A DNA stretch of 64,000 nt from Thermocatellispora tengchongensis (GTDB taxonomy: Bacteria; Actinomycetota; Actinomycetes; Streptosporangiales; Streptosporangiaceae), in contig NZ_JACHGN010000035.1 of assembly GCF_014202315.1 (NCBI RefSeq), forward strand, positions 30,388 through 94,387, in the 5' to 3' direction. Positions 50,217 to 58,603 of the stretch are shown piece by piece (positions within the stretch are counted from its first letter, which is position 1; every line of letters begins with the position of its first letter). Under the pieces are notes generated by a model. That model was not told where the DNA came from, ran no database searches, and saw only the letters and a program-made list of their open reading frames with translations. The position numbers and the translations under genes were made by a program.

Positions 50217-51356
50217 TCATACCGGCAGGGACAGCACCCTGCCCGCCACGACCAGCGCGACGTCTTCGGACTCGGCGGCGAGCCGCTGGTTGAGACGGCC
50301 CAGGGCGTCGCGGAACATCCGCCCGCTGCGGGTGGCGGGCACCACGCCGAGCCCGACCTCCTCCGACACCGCGACCACCCGGGCCCGCGTCGCCCGCCAC
50401 GCCGCCACCAGCTCGTCGCACCGCGCGGCCACGCGCCCGGCGCCGTCGCCGTCGTCCGCCCAGGCGCCGCACGCGTCGAAGGCCGCCGCGAGCCAGGTGC
50501 CGATCCCGTCGATCAGCAGCGGCCCGGCGGCGGTGCGCAGCAGCCCGGCCAGGTCGGTGGTCTCCTCGGTGGTCCAGTGGGCGGGCCTGCGCTCGCGGTG
50601 CGCGCGCACGCGCGCCAGCCACTCGGCGTCGTCGCCGCCCGAGGGGCCGGTGGCGACGTACGTCACGTGCGGCTCGGCCGCCAGCCGCAGCTCGGCCTCC
50701 GCCGACTTGCCCGAGCGCGAGCCGCCGAGCAGCAGCGTACGGCGGGGCGGTGGCGGCAGGACCGGGACCGGCCGCACGGTGCCGAGCACGGCCGGGGCGT
50801 CGAGTACGGCCGCGGTGCCGGGCACGGCCGCGGTGCCGGGCACGGCCGCGGTGCCGGGCACGGCCGCGGTGCCGGGCACGGCCGCGGCGCCAGGCACGGT
50901 CGCGGTGTCGAGCACGGTCCCGTCGGGGACGGCCAGCGCGCCCCACAGGCCCAGCCGCCGCGCCAGCTCGCCCTCCGAGGGCATCCGGTGGTCGATCCCC
51001 ACCGCGACCACCGCGGTCCGGGGGCCCACGGCGCCCGCGGCGCGCAGCGCCCCCAGCGTCTCCGCCCCGCCGCCCAGGTCGGCCAGCACCATCTCGTACG
51101 GCCGCGTCGGCGGCGCGTCCTCGGCGGGCCGTTCGCGCGCGAGCAGGAGCCGGTGCCCGTCGGCCCCCTCGACCTCCACCCCGTACGCGGTGGCGCGCAC
51201 GCGCCCGCCCGCCGGCGCGGGCAGCCGCACCTGTCCGTCCACCAGCACCGACAGGGGCCGCCGGTGCCCCGCGGGCAGCCGCCCGCAGGAGGCGCACCCG
51301 CACCCCGGCTCCGGCCACCCGCCGGCCCCCGCCGTCCCCTCGAACACGACCCGCAC
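50217..51356 (-). CDS. cobU: CobU-type adenosylcobinamide kinase/guanylyltransferase with N-terminal extra domain
   Basis: 379 residues. The C-terminal ~180 residues are CobU: P-loop 'LLLGGSRSGKSAEAE', 'VTYVATGP', 'AHRERRPAHWTTEE' (His acceptor region) and 'VSEEVGLGVVPATRSGRMFRD'. The N-terminal ~145 residues ('GTAGAGGWPEPGCGCASCGR') belong to the MBL-fold-like domain often fused to actinobacterial CobU. The two parts are joined by a repeated A-A-V-P-G-T linker encoded by an 18-bp minisatellite. It acts just before CobS in nucleotide-loop assembly. Confidence 0.92.
   Translation of the reverse strand: MRVVFEGTAGAGGWPEPGCGCASCGRLPAGHRRPLSVLVDGQVRLPAPAGGRVRATAYGVEVEGADGHRLLLARERPAEDAPPTRPYEMVLADLGGGAETLGALRAAGAVGPRTAVVAVGIDHRMPSEGELARRLGLWGALAVPDGTVLDTATVPGAAAVPGTAAVPGTAAVPGTAAVPGTAAVLDAPAVLGTVRPVPVLPPPPRRTLLLGGSRSGKSAEAELRLAAEPHVTYVATGPSGGDDAEWLARVRAHRERRPAHWTTEETTDLAGLLRTAAGPLLIDGIGTWLAAAFDACGAWADDGDGAGRVAARCDELVAAWRATRARVVAVSEEVGLGVVPATRSGRMFRDALGRLNQRLAAESEDVALVVAGRVLSLPV
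50814..50903. repeat. 18-bp minisatellite inside cobU
   Basis: Four identical copies of an 18-base unit starting GGTGCCGGGCACGG (50814, 50832, 50850, 50868), plus one diverged copy at 50886. It keeps the reading frame and encodes the interdomain linker, so copy number can change without a frameshift. Confidence 0.88.
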
Positions 51357-51398
51357 CGCGCCAGCGTACGCAGGGGCGGTGCGGGCGGTGCGAGGTGG

Positions 51399-52127
51399 TC
51401 AGACGGACGACTTGCGGCGGGTCATCAGCCAGGCGGTGGCGCCGGCCGCGACGATCACGACGACCGCGCCGATGATCAGCAGCATCGGCAGGCCGCCGGA
51501 GCCCTCCTGGCCGTCCCCGGCCGTGGCGCCGCCGGGGGCGGGCTGACCGGCCGAGCCGGCCTTGGCGGGGTAGCCGTTCACGGTGAGCACCCGGCCGGTC
51601 TGGTCCACGCGGGCGGTGGCGACCGAGCCGAGGATCTGCAGGGCCGTGGCCGGCTCGTCGGCGACCACGCACTTCACCATGGGCGCGCTCGCGGGCGGGG
51701 TCTCGCCCGGGTACGCGTCGGCCTCGGCGTCGCCGAAGTCGACGGCCACCGCGACGCGCTTCTTGCCCGCCGCCGCCTGCTCCTTGCACACCTGCTCGAA
51801 GACCGGGATGTCGCCGCCCGGCGCCTCGGCCGGCACGCCGTCGGGGGTCGCGGCGAAGCGCCAGCCGATGGTGGCGCCGTCCTTCGGGGTGCTGTCGGCG
51901 CTCACCTCGCCGGCGGTGAGCCACGCCGTGCCGTCGCTCTGCCAGAAGCTCCACCCGCGCGGCGCGTCGGGGTCGGGGCCGCCGGGGACCGGCCCGGCCG
52001 CCGCGGCGGGGGAGGGGGCGGCCAGGAACACGGCGGCCAGGGCGAGCAGCAGGCCGGTGAGCGCGTGGCGGGCGATGCGGTGCGCCGGCCGCCGGGCAGG
52101 GAGTGGTATGTCGTTTCTGGGCAGCAT
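51399..52127 (-). CDS. secreted, C-terminally anchored protein (SCO2322-like)
   Basis: 242 residues from ATG 52127 (GGAGG seven bases upstream). An N-terminal signal peptide ends near A-A-A-A-G. The exported domain has 'GWSFWQSDGTAWLTA', two Cys and 'VAVDFGDAEADAYPGE'. A Gly/Pro linker precedes a C-terminal span ('LLIIGAVVVIVAAGATAWLM') and a basic tail. This matches a family seen beside cobalt/cobalamin-linked transporters in actinomycetes. Next to cobU here, so a link to corrinoid metabolism is plausible but unproven. Confidence 0.68.
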   Translation of the reverse strand: MLPRNDIPLPARRPAHRIARHALTGLLLALAAVFLAAPSPAAAAGPVPGGPDPDAPRGWSFWQSDGTAWLTAGEVSADSTPKDGATIGWRFAATPDGVPAEAPGGDIPVFEQVCKEQAAAGKKRVAVAVDFGDAEADAYPGETPPASAPMVKCVVADEPATALQILGSVATARVDQTGRVLTVNGYPAKAGSAGQPAPGGATAGDGQEGSGGLPMLLIIGAVVVIVAAGATAWLMTRRKSSV

Positions 52128-52234
52128 GGCATGGCCTCCGGGCTCGGGACTTTCGGGCTCGCGGGGAACGATCGGGATAGGGTTCCCAGGCGTTGAGGGT
52201 GCGCCCGCGGAACCCGCGAAAAGGAGCGTATGGC

Positions 52235-52441
52235 ATGACATGGCGCTGGCGTTATGAAAATGCAAATGGTGGTGAGGTGACCGATCGGCTATTGCCGCGG
52301 GAATTGTTCCAGAGCCAGGCCGACGCCGAGTCCTGGCTCGGCGAGAACTGGGCCGAGCTGCTGGAGGCCGGGGTGGAGCAGGTCGCTCTGCTTGAGGAGG
52401 ACCGAGTGGAGTATTCCGGTATGTCGCTGCGTCCCCAGTGA
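52235..52441 (+). CDS. conserved 68-residue actinomycete protein
   Basis: ATG 52235 with AAGGAG eight bases upstream. The sequence 'MTWRWRYENANGGEV' followed by 'FQSQADAESWLGENWAELLEAG' is a small alpha/beta protein that recurs in actinomycetes near pepA/cob genes. Role unknown. It is followed directly by a strong terminator. Confidence 0.7.
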   Translation: MTWRWRYENANGGEVTDRLLPRELFQSQADAESWLGENWAELLEAGVEQVALLEEDRVEYSGMSLRPQ

Positions 52442-52446
52442 TTGAG

Positions 52447-52494
52447 AAAAGCCCCTCGGATTCCTGGGGTCACAGGAATTCGAGGGGCTTTTCG
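52447..52494. terminator. bidirectional terminator
   Basis: GCCCCTCGGATTCCT and AGGAATTCGAGGGGC form a 15-bp stem with one G-U pair. It is preceded by AAAA and followed by TTTT, so it works for both convergent genes. Confidence 0.9.
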
Positions 52495-52514
52495 GGATTT
52501 GTGGTGCCTATGGT

Positions 52515-53522
52515 TCAGGGGCGCTTGGGCGGGCTCACCCGGGCGGTGTGGGCCGGGTCGCGCTCGACGACGCCGTCCAGGATCTCGTCGATCCTGCGCA
52601 TCACGTCGTCGTCCAGGCGTACGCCGCTGGCCTTGACGTTGTCGCGCACCTGCTCCGGCCGGCTCGCGCCGACGATCGCCGAGGACACGTTCGGGTTCTG
52701 CAGCACCCACGCCACGGCGAGCTGGGCCATGGTCAGCCCCAGGTCGGCCGCCACCGGCTTGAGGTCCTGCACCTTGGCGAGCAGGTCTTCGCGGCTCAGG
52801 AACCGCTCGATGAACCCCGAGCCCGACGGGTCGGTGGCGCGCGAGGCGGCCGGCGGCGGCTGGCCGGGCAGGTACTTCCCGGTCAGGACGCCCTGCGCGA
52901 TCGGCGACCAGACGATCTGGCCGACGCCGACCTTCTCGCACAGCGGCACGACCTCGGCCTCGATCACCCGCCACAACATCGAGTACTGCGGCTGGTTGGA
53001 CACCAGCCGGTCGAAGCCCATCTCGTCGGCGATCTTGATCGCCTGCTCGATCTGGGCGGCGGTCCACTCGCTGACCCCGATGTAGAGCACCTTGCCCTGC
53101 CGGACGAGGTCGTCGAAGGTCTTGAGCGTCTCCTCCAGCGGCGTCTCGTGGTCGAACCGGTGCGCCTGGTAGAGGTCCACGTAGTCGGTCTGGAGCCGGC
53201 GCAGCGAGCCGTGGATCGACTCGGTGATGTGCTTGCGCGACAGCCCCCGGTTGTTCGGGCCGGGCCCCGTCGGCCAGTAGACCTTGGTGAAGATCTCCAC
53301 CGAATCGCGCCGCACGCCCTTCAGCGCCCGGCCGAGCACCTCCTCGGCCTTGGTGCCGGCGTAGACGTCCGCGGTGTCGAAGGTGGTGATGCCTTCGTCG
53401 AGGGCCGCTTGGACGCACTCCCTGGCCGCGTCCTCCTCGACCTGGGAACCGTGCGTGATCCAGTTGCCGTAGCTGATCTCGCTGACCATGAGGCCGCTGC
53501 GGCCGAGATGACGGAATTCCAT
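52515..53522 (-). CDS. aldo/keto reductase (voltage-gated K+ channel beta-subunit-like)
   Basis: 335 residues. Catalytic tetrad elements: Asp and Tyr in 'TFDTADVYAGTKAEE', Lys in 'IFTKVYWP', and His in 'DLYQAHRFDHETPLEE'. Also 'YIGVSEWTAAQIEQA' and 'WSPIAQGVLTGKYLPG', which mark the AKR subgroup near Kv-beta. NADPH-dependent; substrate unknown. It converges on the terminator at 52447-52494. Confidence 0.92.
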   Translation of the reverse strand: MEFRHLGRSGLMVSEISYGNWITHGSQVEEDAARECVQAALDEGITTFDTADVYAGTKAEEVLGRALKGVRRDSVEIFTKVYWPTGPGPNNRGLSRKHITESIHGSLRRLQTDYVDLYQAHRFDHETPLEETLKTFDDLVRQGKVLYIGVSEWTAAQIEQAIKIADEMGFDRLVSNQPQYSMLWRVIEAEVVPLCEKVGVGQIVWSPIAQGVLTGKYLPGQPPPAASRATDPSGSGFIERFLSREDLLAKVQDLKPVAADLGLTMAQLAVAWVLQNPNVSSAIVGASRPEQVRDNVKASGVRLDDDVMRRIDEILDGVVERDPAHTARVSPPKRP

Positions 53523-53569
53523 GTCTCGAACCCTAGTCCGCGCCAGGTCACGATCGGATTCGGGATAGT

Positions 53570-55105
53570 GTGCCCGGCGTGCGGCGGTTGATCTCTCATC
53601 ATGATGGCCACGGCGACCCCGGCGACGGCGGGACGCGGGCGGCGCTCACCGGCCTGATGCTCCTGGGCGTGGCCCTGGTCGTGGTCGGCCTGCGCGCCCT
53701 GCCCCGCCGCCCCACCACCCCTCCCGCCGCCCACGCCGACCCCACCGCCCCCATCGGCACCGTCGCCCCCAGCGGCCCCGCCCGCGATCGGGCCATAGGC
53801 CGCGGTGGGGCGATGGGGGGCACTGGCCCCATCGCCCCCGCCGGCCCCACCCTCTCTGCGGCCGCATCCGCCCGCTCCGCGGACGACACGCGCCCCGGAC
53901 CGGCCGCGCCCGCGCCGGGCACGCCGGTGGGGTCTGCCATGGCCGCGCCCACAGAGGCCGCCGTGCCCGGGGCTGCGGAGGCCGCCGTGCCCGGGTCCGC
54001 GGTGGCCGGGCCCGCCGCGCGGCGGTCTGCCACGGTCGGGGCGGGGGCGGCCGGGTCTGCCGCAGTCGGGACGGCCGAGGCCGGGGCGGGGGCCGGTGGG
54101 GTATCCGCGCCGGTCCCGTCTTCCGGCTCGGTCCCGTCTTCCGGCTCGGTCTCGTCTTCCGGCCCGGTCTCGTCCTCTGCGCGGGTCGCGCCTTCCCGGG
54201 CCGGTGTGGCCTCGTCGTCCCCCGCCTCCTCCCTGCCCGCCACGGCCGGGAGGCGGCCGGCGGGCCGGCGGCGCGGGGTCCGGCGGGCGGCGGTGGTCGT
54301 GGCCGTGGCGCTGTGCGCGCTGCTGGTGCCGGCGGCCGTCGTGGTACGGGCCGTGGGGAGCGGTGAGGACGCGCGCGTGGCCGTCGAGGCCGTCCCGCAG
54401 GACCGGACGCCGGGTGCCGAGACCTCCCTCCCCGAGACGCCGGTCCCCGAGACGCCGGGTGCGCCTACGCCGGTGCCGAACGTCGTGGCCGCGGCCGAGG
54501 AGTGCGCACCGACGGCGCCGGCGCCGGTCGTACGGCCGGTGCCTGCGCGGGTGACCAGGGCGGTGAACCGGCAGTGGCGCAGGATCGAGACGTGGCTGCG
54601 GGAGCAGGCGCCGCGTACGTACCGGAGCCTGCGGGAGCCGGGGCGGGCGCGGACGATCGCGGTCGCCGAGGCGCAGATGGGCGTGCACTTCCCGGACGAC
54701 CTGCGCGCCTCGCTGCTGCGGCACGACGGGGCGGAGGCCGTCGGGGCGGCGTTCGGGTTCCCGGGCGGGCGGATCTACCGGGTGCGGGAGATCCGTGACG
54801 CCTGGCGCGCCCTGTGCGCCGGGAACGGTGGCGCGGGGTGGAACGCGCGGCTGGTGCCGTTCACCGCGGGAACGGCGGGGACGCCGGGGACGACAGGAAG
54901 GGCGGGGACGGCCGGGGACTCCGGGACCGGGGCGTCCGGGCTGGTGGCCGACTCCTCCGGCGGCGGGGTGAGCGGGCCGGTGACGGCGGGGTCGTACTAC
55001 GCGCTGCTGAGGCGGGTCGCGGGCGCGCTGGAGACCGGCCGCGCCCTGGACGGGTACGTGCCGGAGGTCAGGAACGGGGCGCTGCGCTGGCGGGGCCCCG
55101 CGTGA
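53570..55105 (+). CDS. two-span membrane protein with C-terminal SMI1/KNR4 domain
   Basis: 511 residues; GTG 53570 or 53579, start uncertain. One span near residues 25-46, then ~180 residues of Pro/Ala/Gly/Ser low complexity, a second span ('AAVVVAVALCALLVPAAVVV', ~245-265), and a C-terminal domain with 'VAEAQMGVHFPDDLRASLLRHDGAE' typical of SMI1/KNR4. This domain occurs in immunity proteins and in envelope regulators. The low-complexity half is long and may expand and contract. Function unknown; it converges with the DUF3043 gene. Confidence 0.65.
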   Translation: MPGVRRLISHHDGHGDPGDGGTRAALTGLMLLGVALVVVGLRALPRRPTTPPAAHADPTAPIGTVAPSGPARDRAIGRGGAMGGTGPIAPAGPTLSAAASARSADDTRPGPAAPAPGTPVGSAMAAPTEAAVPGAAEAAVPGSAVAGPAARRSATVGAGAAGSAAVGTAEAGAGAGGVSAPVPSSGSVPSSGSVSSSGPVSSSARVAPSRAGVASSSPASSLPATAGRRPAGRRRGVRRAAVVVAVALCALLVPAAVVVRAVGSGEDARVAVEAVPQDRTPGAETSLPETPVPETPGAPTPVPNVVAAAEECAPTAPAPVVRPVPARVTRAVNRQWRRIETWLREQAPRTYRSLREPGRARTIAVAEAQMGVHFPDDLRASLLRHDGAEAVGAAFGFPGGRIYRVREIRDAWRALCAGNGGAGWNARLVPFTAGTAGTPGTTGRAGTAGDSGTGASGLVADSSGGGVSGPVTAGSYYALLRRVAGALETGRALDGYVPEVRNGALRWRGPA

Positions 55106-55108
55106 GCG

Positions 55109-55720
55109 CTACTTCTTCGGGGGCACGGGGGCGCCGCCGGGGAGGACCAGCGGCGGGGGGAAGCGCAGGCGGCGGATCTGCAGCGCGCGCATCGCGGCGT
55201 AGAAGCCGACCCCGCGCACGTTCTCGTCGGGGTGCTTCTCCGCGGCGAGCTTCTTGACCCTCCAGCCCACATAGATCGAGGTGAGCAGGACGCCGGCCAT
55301 CATCACCGGCCAGCCGATCAGGATCACCGCGCTGTAGACCAGGCCGCGCACGTCGGGCGGGAAGGGCACCCAGGTCACCAGCAGGATCACCAGCGAGAAG
55401 GGCAGGAAGTACTGGCTCGGCAGGCGCCGGGAGTCGACCCAGTCGCGGGCGAACCTGCGCACCGGGCCCTTGTCGCGGGGCGGGAGGTAGCGCTCCTCGC
55501 CGCGCATCATGCCCTCGCGGACGCGGGCGCGCTCGGCGGCCTGGCGCTCGCGCTGCTGGCGGTAGGCCTCCTTGCGGTTGGCCGGAGCCGTCACCGGCTG
55601 GCGCCGCCGGCCCTCGGCGTCACGGCGCTTGGGGGTCGGGCGTCCCTTGCCCTGGGGCTTAGGATCGTTGGTGGGGACGGGGGAGTCGTCCACTGCCTGC
55701 TGGGTGCGACGTCGGAACAC
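55109..55720 (-). CDS. DUF3043 membrane protein
   Basis: 203 residues. A basic N-terminal half is rich in Lys/Arg/Gln ('NRKEAYRQQRERQAAERARV'), then 'RRFARDWVDSRRLPSQYFLP' and two spans ('LVILLVTWVPF', 'YSAVILIGWPVMMAGVLL'). A conserved actinobacterial family that often stands opposite pspA, as here. Unknown function. Divergent from pspA; the 138-bp gap holds TAGGGT at 55771-55776 as a possible -10 for pspA. Confidence 0.9.
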   Translation of the reverse strand: MFRRRTQQAVDDSPVPTNDPKPQGKGRPTPKRRDAEGRRRQPVTAPANRKEAYRQQRERQAAERARVREGMMRGEERYLPPRDKGPVRRFARDWVDSRRLPSQYFLPFSLVILLVTWVPFPPDVRGLVYSAVILIGWPVMMAGVLLTSIYVGWRVKKLAAEKHPDENVRGVGFYAAMRALQIRRLRFPPPLVLPGGAPVPPKK

Positions 55721-55858
55721 GATGTTCAGCCTACCGGGAGTGCAACTTAATGACGCCCCCGCGCGTTATGCGTAGGGTAATCCCAAGGCGGCTCCTATGG
55801 GGGCGGTACGACCGGGGAGAACTCGAAGCACAACCTAAGAAGGGGACGGCCGACGCGC

Positions 55859-56698
55859 ATGAGCGTGATGAAGAGACTTTCACTGATCTTCAGGTCCAAG
55901 GCCAACCGGGCCCTGGACAAGATGGAGGATCCGCGGGAGACGCTCGACTACTCCTACCAGCGGCAGCTTGAGCTGCTGCAGAAGGTGCGCAGGGGCGTTG
56001 CCGACGTGGCCACGTCGCGCAAGCGGGTCGAGCTGCAGATCAACCAGCTTGAGCAGCAGACCAGGCGTCTGGAGGACCAGGGGCGCAAGGCGCTGGCGGC
56101 CGGCCGTGAGGATCTCGCGCGCGAGGCGCTGACCCGCAGGGGCGCGCTGCAGTCGCAGATCGCCGACCTGCGCATCCAGCATGACAACCTCCAGGGCGAG
56201 GAGGAGAAGCTCACCACCGCCTCCCACCGTCTCCAGGCCAAGGTCGACGCCTTCCGTACCAAGAAGGAGACCATCAAGGCCACCTACACCGCGGCCGAGG
56301 CGCAGACCCGGATCAACGAGGCGTTCTCCGGCATCTCCGAGGAGATGGGCGACGTCGGCCTGGCCATCCAGCGCGCCGAGGACAAGACCGCGCAGATGCA
56401 GGCGCGCGCCGGGGCCATCGACGAGCTGCTGGCGAGCGGCGCGCTCGACGACTTCACCGGTCAGCGCGACGACATCCAGGCCGAGCTGGACCGCATGGGC
56501 GCGACCACCGACGTCGAGCTGGAACTGCAGCGGATGAAGGCCGAGCTGGGCCAGGGCCCCGCCCCGCGCGACGCGATCGAGGCCGGGCCGCAGCAGGCGC
56601 AGCAGGCGCCCCCGACCCAGCAGCACCAGGCCCAGCAGTACCCGCCGATGCAGCCCCAGCAGGCGCAGCCGTACCGGCAGCCGGGGGAGGGCGCATGA
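55859..56698 (+). CDS. pspA: PspA/IM30 envelope-stress protein
   Basis: 279 residues. The N-terminal amphipathic helix 'MKRLSLIFRSKANRALDKME' binds membranes. Residues ~30-220 are the long PspA coiled coil. The C-terminal ~45 residues are Gln/Pro-rich and extra to the core. PspA forms ESCRT-III-like assemblies that stabilise a damaged membrane. It is the first gene of an actinobacterial psp group with overlapping or near-overlapping genes. Confidence 0.95.
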   Translation: MSVMKRLSLIFRSKANRALDKMEDPRETLDYSYQRQLELLQKVRRGVADVATSRKRVELQINQLEQQTRRLEDQGRKALAAGREDLAREALTRRGALQSQIADLRIQHDNLQGEEEKLTTASHRLQAKVDAFRTKKETIKATYTAAEAQTRINEAFSGISEEMGDVGLAIQRAEDKTAQMQARAGAIDELLASGALDDFTGQRDDIQAELDRMGATTDVELELQRMKAELGQGPAPRDAIEAGPQQAQQAPPTQQHQAQQYPPMQPQQAQPYRQPGEGA

Positions 56699-56973
56699 TC
56701 GTCCGGATCATGGGCGAGGGCCAGGTCGAGGTGGCCCCCGACGACATCGGGGTGCTCAACTCGCTCGACAGCGAGCTGGAGGCCGCCATCGAGGCGGGGG
56801 ACGAGGCGGTCTTCCGGGTCCGCCTGCACGCCCTGCTGGACAAGGTGCGTCAGGTCGGCAAGGAGCTGCCCGAGGACAGCCTGGAGCCGTCGGAGCTGAT
56901 CCTGCCGCCGTCCGACGCCTCGATGGAGGAAGTGCGGGAGATGCTGGGCGATGAAGGTCTCATCCCCGGCTGA
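56695..56973 (+). CDS. pspAA: PspA-associated protein PspAA
   Basis: 92 residues, ATG overlapping the pspA stop (ATGA). 'MIVRIMGEGQVEV' followed by 'LNSLDSELEAAIEAGDEAVF' and 'LPPSDASMEEVREML' is the PspAA pattern. This small domain occurs next to PspA in actinobacteria and archaea and probably modulates its assembly. Confidence 0.9.
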   Translation: MIVRIMGEGQVEVAPDDIGVLNSLDSELEAAIEAGDEAVFRVRLHALLDKVRQVGKELPEDSLEPSELILPPSDASMEEVREMLGDEGLIPG

Positions 56974-57009
56974 AGCGGCCGTTCTCGGTCCTTCGAATCG
57001 CGGGGCCGC

Positions 57010-57912
57010 ATGACGTCGACCCGCTTCGCCGCGGACGGGGGCCTCACTCGCCGCATGGTCATAACGCTGTTCCTCCTCGGTCTGCTTTATGTGGCGTTCG
57101 TGGCCGTGCTGATCTACCTCGGGGTCCAGGCCGTGGTGGTGGCGGCGCTGGCGGTGGTCTTCCTGCTGGTGCAGTTCTTCCTGTCCGACAAGATCGCGCT
57201 GTTCGCGATGCACGGGCGCGAGGTCTCCGCGCAGGAGGCGCCGCAGCTTCACGGCGTCATCGACCGGCTGTGCGCGCTTGCCGACATGCCCAAGCCCCGG
57301 GTGGCGATCGCCGATACCGACGTCCCCAACGCGTTCGCCACCGGGCACAGCCGGAAGAAGTCGGTGGTCTGCGTGACCACGGGGCTGCTGCGCAGGCTGG
57401 AGCCCGAGGAGCTGGAGGGCGTGCTGGCGCACGAGATGTCGCACGTCGCCCACCGCGACGTGGTCGTCATGACGGTCGCGTCGTTCCTGGGCATCGTGGC
57501 GGGGCTGATGACCCGCTTCGCGCTGTACTCCGGCCTCGGCCGAGGCCGTGGCGACCGGGGCGGTCCGCCCATCGGGCTGATCATCCTGGCCGTGTCCGCG
57601 CTGGTGTACGCGGTGAGCTTCCTGCTCACCCGGGCGCTGTCGCGCTACCGCGAGCTCGCCGCCGACCGCGCCGCCGCGCTGCTCACCCAGCGGCCCTCGG
57701 CCCTGGCCAGCGCGCTGACCAAGGTGAGCGGCGAGATCGCCCGGATTCCGACGCGTGACCTGCGCGAGGCGCAGGCGTTCAACGCGTTCTTCTTCGCGCC
57801 CGCCATCTCCGGCGGCGTGAGCCTGGCCAACCTGCTGGCGACCCATCCTCCCCTGGAGCGCCGGCTGGAGGAGCTGAGCAAGATCTCGGCTCAACTCGGG
57901 AGGGGAGTGTAG
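57010..57912 (+). CDS. htpX: M48-family membrane zinc protease (HtpX-like)
   Basis: 300 residues with two N-terminal spans, the zinc site 'GVLAHEMSHVAHRD' (H-E-x-x-H) and the third ligand Glu in 'RYRELAADRAAALL'. Two more spans lie between them. It degrades damaged membrane proteins. Location between pspAA and pspAB ties it to envelope-stress quality control. Confidence 0.95.
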   Translation: MTSTRFAADGGLTRRMVITLFLLGLLYVAFVAVLIYLGVQAVVVAALAVVFLLVQFFLSDKIALFAMHGREVSAQEAPQLHGVIDRLCALADMPKPRVAIADTDVPNAFATGHSRKKSVVCVTTGLLRRLEPEELEGVLAHEMSHVAHRDVVVMTVASFLGIVAGLMTRFALYSGLGRGRGDRGGPPIGLIILAVSALVYAVSFLLTRALSRYRELAADRAAALLTQRPSALASALTKVSGEIARIPTRDLREAQAFNAFFFAPAISGGVSLANLLATHPPLERRLEELSKISAQLGRGV

Positions 57913-57914
57913 CC

Positions 57915-58475
57915 ATGGGCTGGCTCGACGCGCTGCTCGGCCGCTCGAAGGTCGCCAAGCCCGACCTCGACGCGCTGTTCGCGCTGCCGTCGGCCGCGGT
58001 GACGCTGGAGGCCGCGACCGGCTTCACGCCCACGGGCGTGGGGTCGGTGTGCTTCCGCGCCGCCGAGGGCGGCGCGTTCGCCGGCCTGGAGCGCGACGCC
58101 AAGGCGCTGCTCGGCCGGGACGCCGAGGAGTCCACGGACTCCTACGGCTACACCTGGATGGTGCTGCGCCGCTCTCCCGACGACCTCGGCGCGCTGGTCA
58201 CCGAGTTGCACGCGGTCAACTCCACGCTGGAAGGCGCGGGGTTCGGGCCGTCGCTGCTGTGCTCGCTGGCCGGTTTCTCCCGGGCGGCCGATTCGCGCCG
58301 TCTCGCCGTGGTCTACCTGTACAAGCAGGGCACCTTTTACCCGTTCGCCCCTCTCGACGGCGAGCGCCGCGACAACCCGACCGAGCTTCAGGTACGCGGC
58401 GCGCTGGCCGGCGAGCTTCCGATCGAGCCCGATCTGAGCCGCTGGTTCCCCGTCTGGGGCGCACCGGGTCTGTAA
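57915..58475 (+). CDS. pspAB: PspA-associated protein PspAB
   Basis: 186 residues, two bases after htpX. 'MGWLDALLGRSKVAKPDLDA' at the N-terminus, 'YGYTWMVLRR' and 'VYLYKQGTFYPFAPL' in the body are typical of PspAB. Role unknown except for linkage to PspA and HtpX. Last gene of the stress group; a hairpin follows. Confidence 0.9.
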   Translation: MGWLDALLGRSKVAKPDLDALFALPSAAVTLEAATGFTPTGVGSVCFRAAEGGAFAGLERDAKALLGRDAEESTDSYGYTWMVLRRSPDDLGALVTELHAVNSTLEGAGFGPSLLCSLAGFSRAADSRRLAVVYLYKQGTFYPFAPLDGERRDNPTELQVRGALAGELPIEPDLSRWFPVWGAPGL

Positions 58476-58482
58476 TCACCCG

Positions 58483-58508
58483 ATCCCCGCGGAGGGGATT
58501 CCCGTTTT
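58483..58508 (+). terminator. possible terminator after pspAB
   Basis: ATCCCC (58483-58488) pairs with GGGGAT (58494-58499), followed by TCCCGTTTTGG. A short stem, so only moderately convincing. Confidence 0.5.
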
Positions 58509-58603
58509 GGCACGGTCTGGTGACGGATGGTGCTTTGGGACGCCGTTTGTATCGGTGTGGGTCCAGAATGAGCGGAAATATCGCCATATGTGGGAGGGTG
58601 GCC

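Noticed and set aside
49159..52236. A 1025-codon open frame on the minus strand across cobS and cobU.
   Set aside because: It overlaps cobS and cobU in another frame; the Arg/Gly/Ala-rich product and lack of motifs mark it as a shadow.
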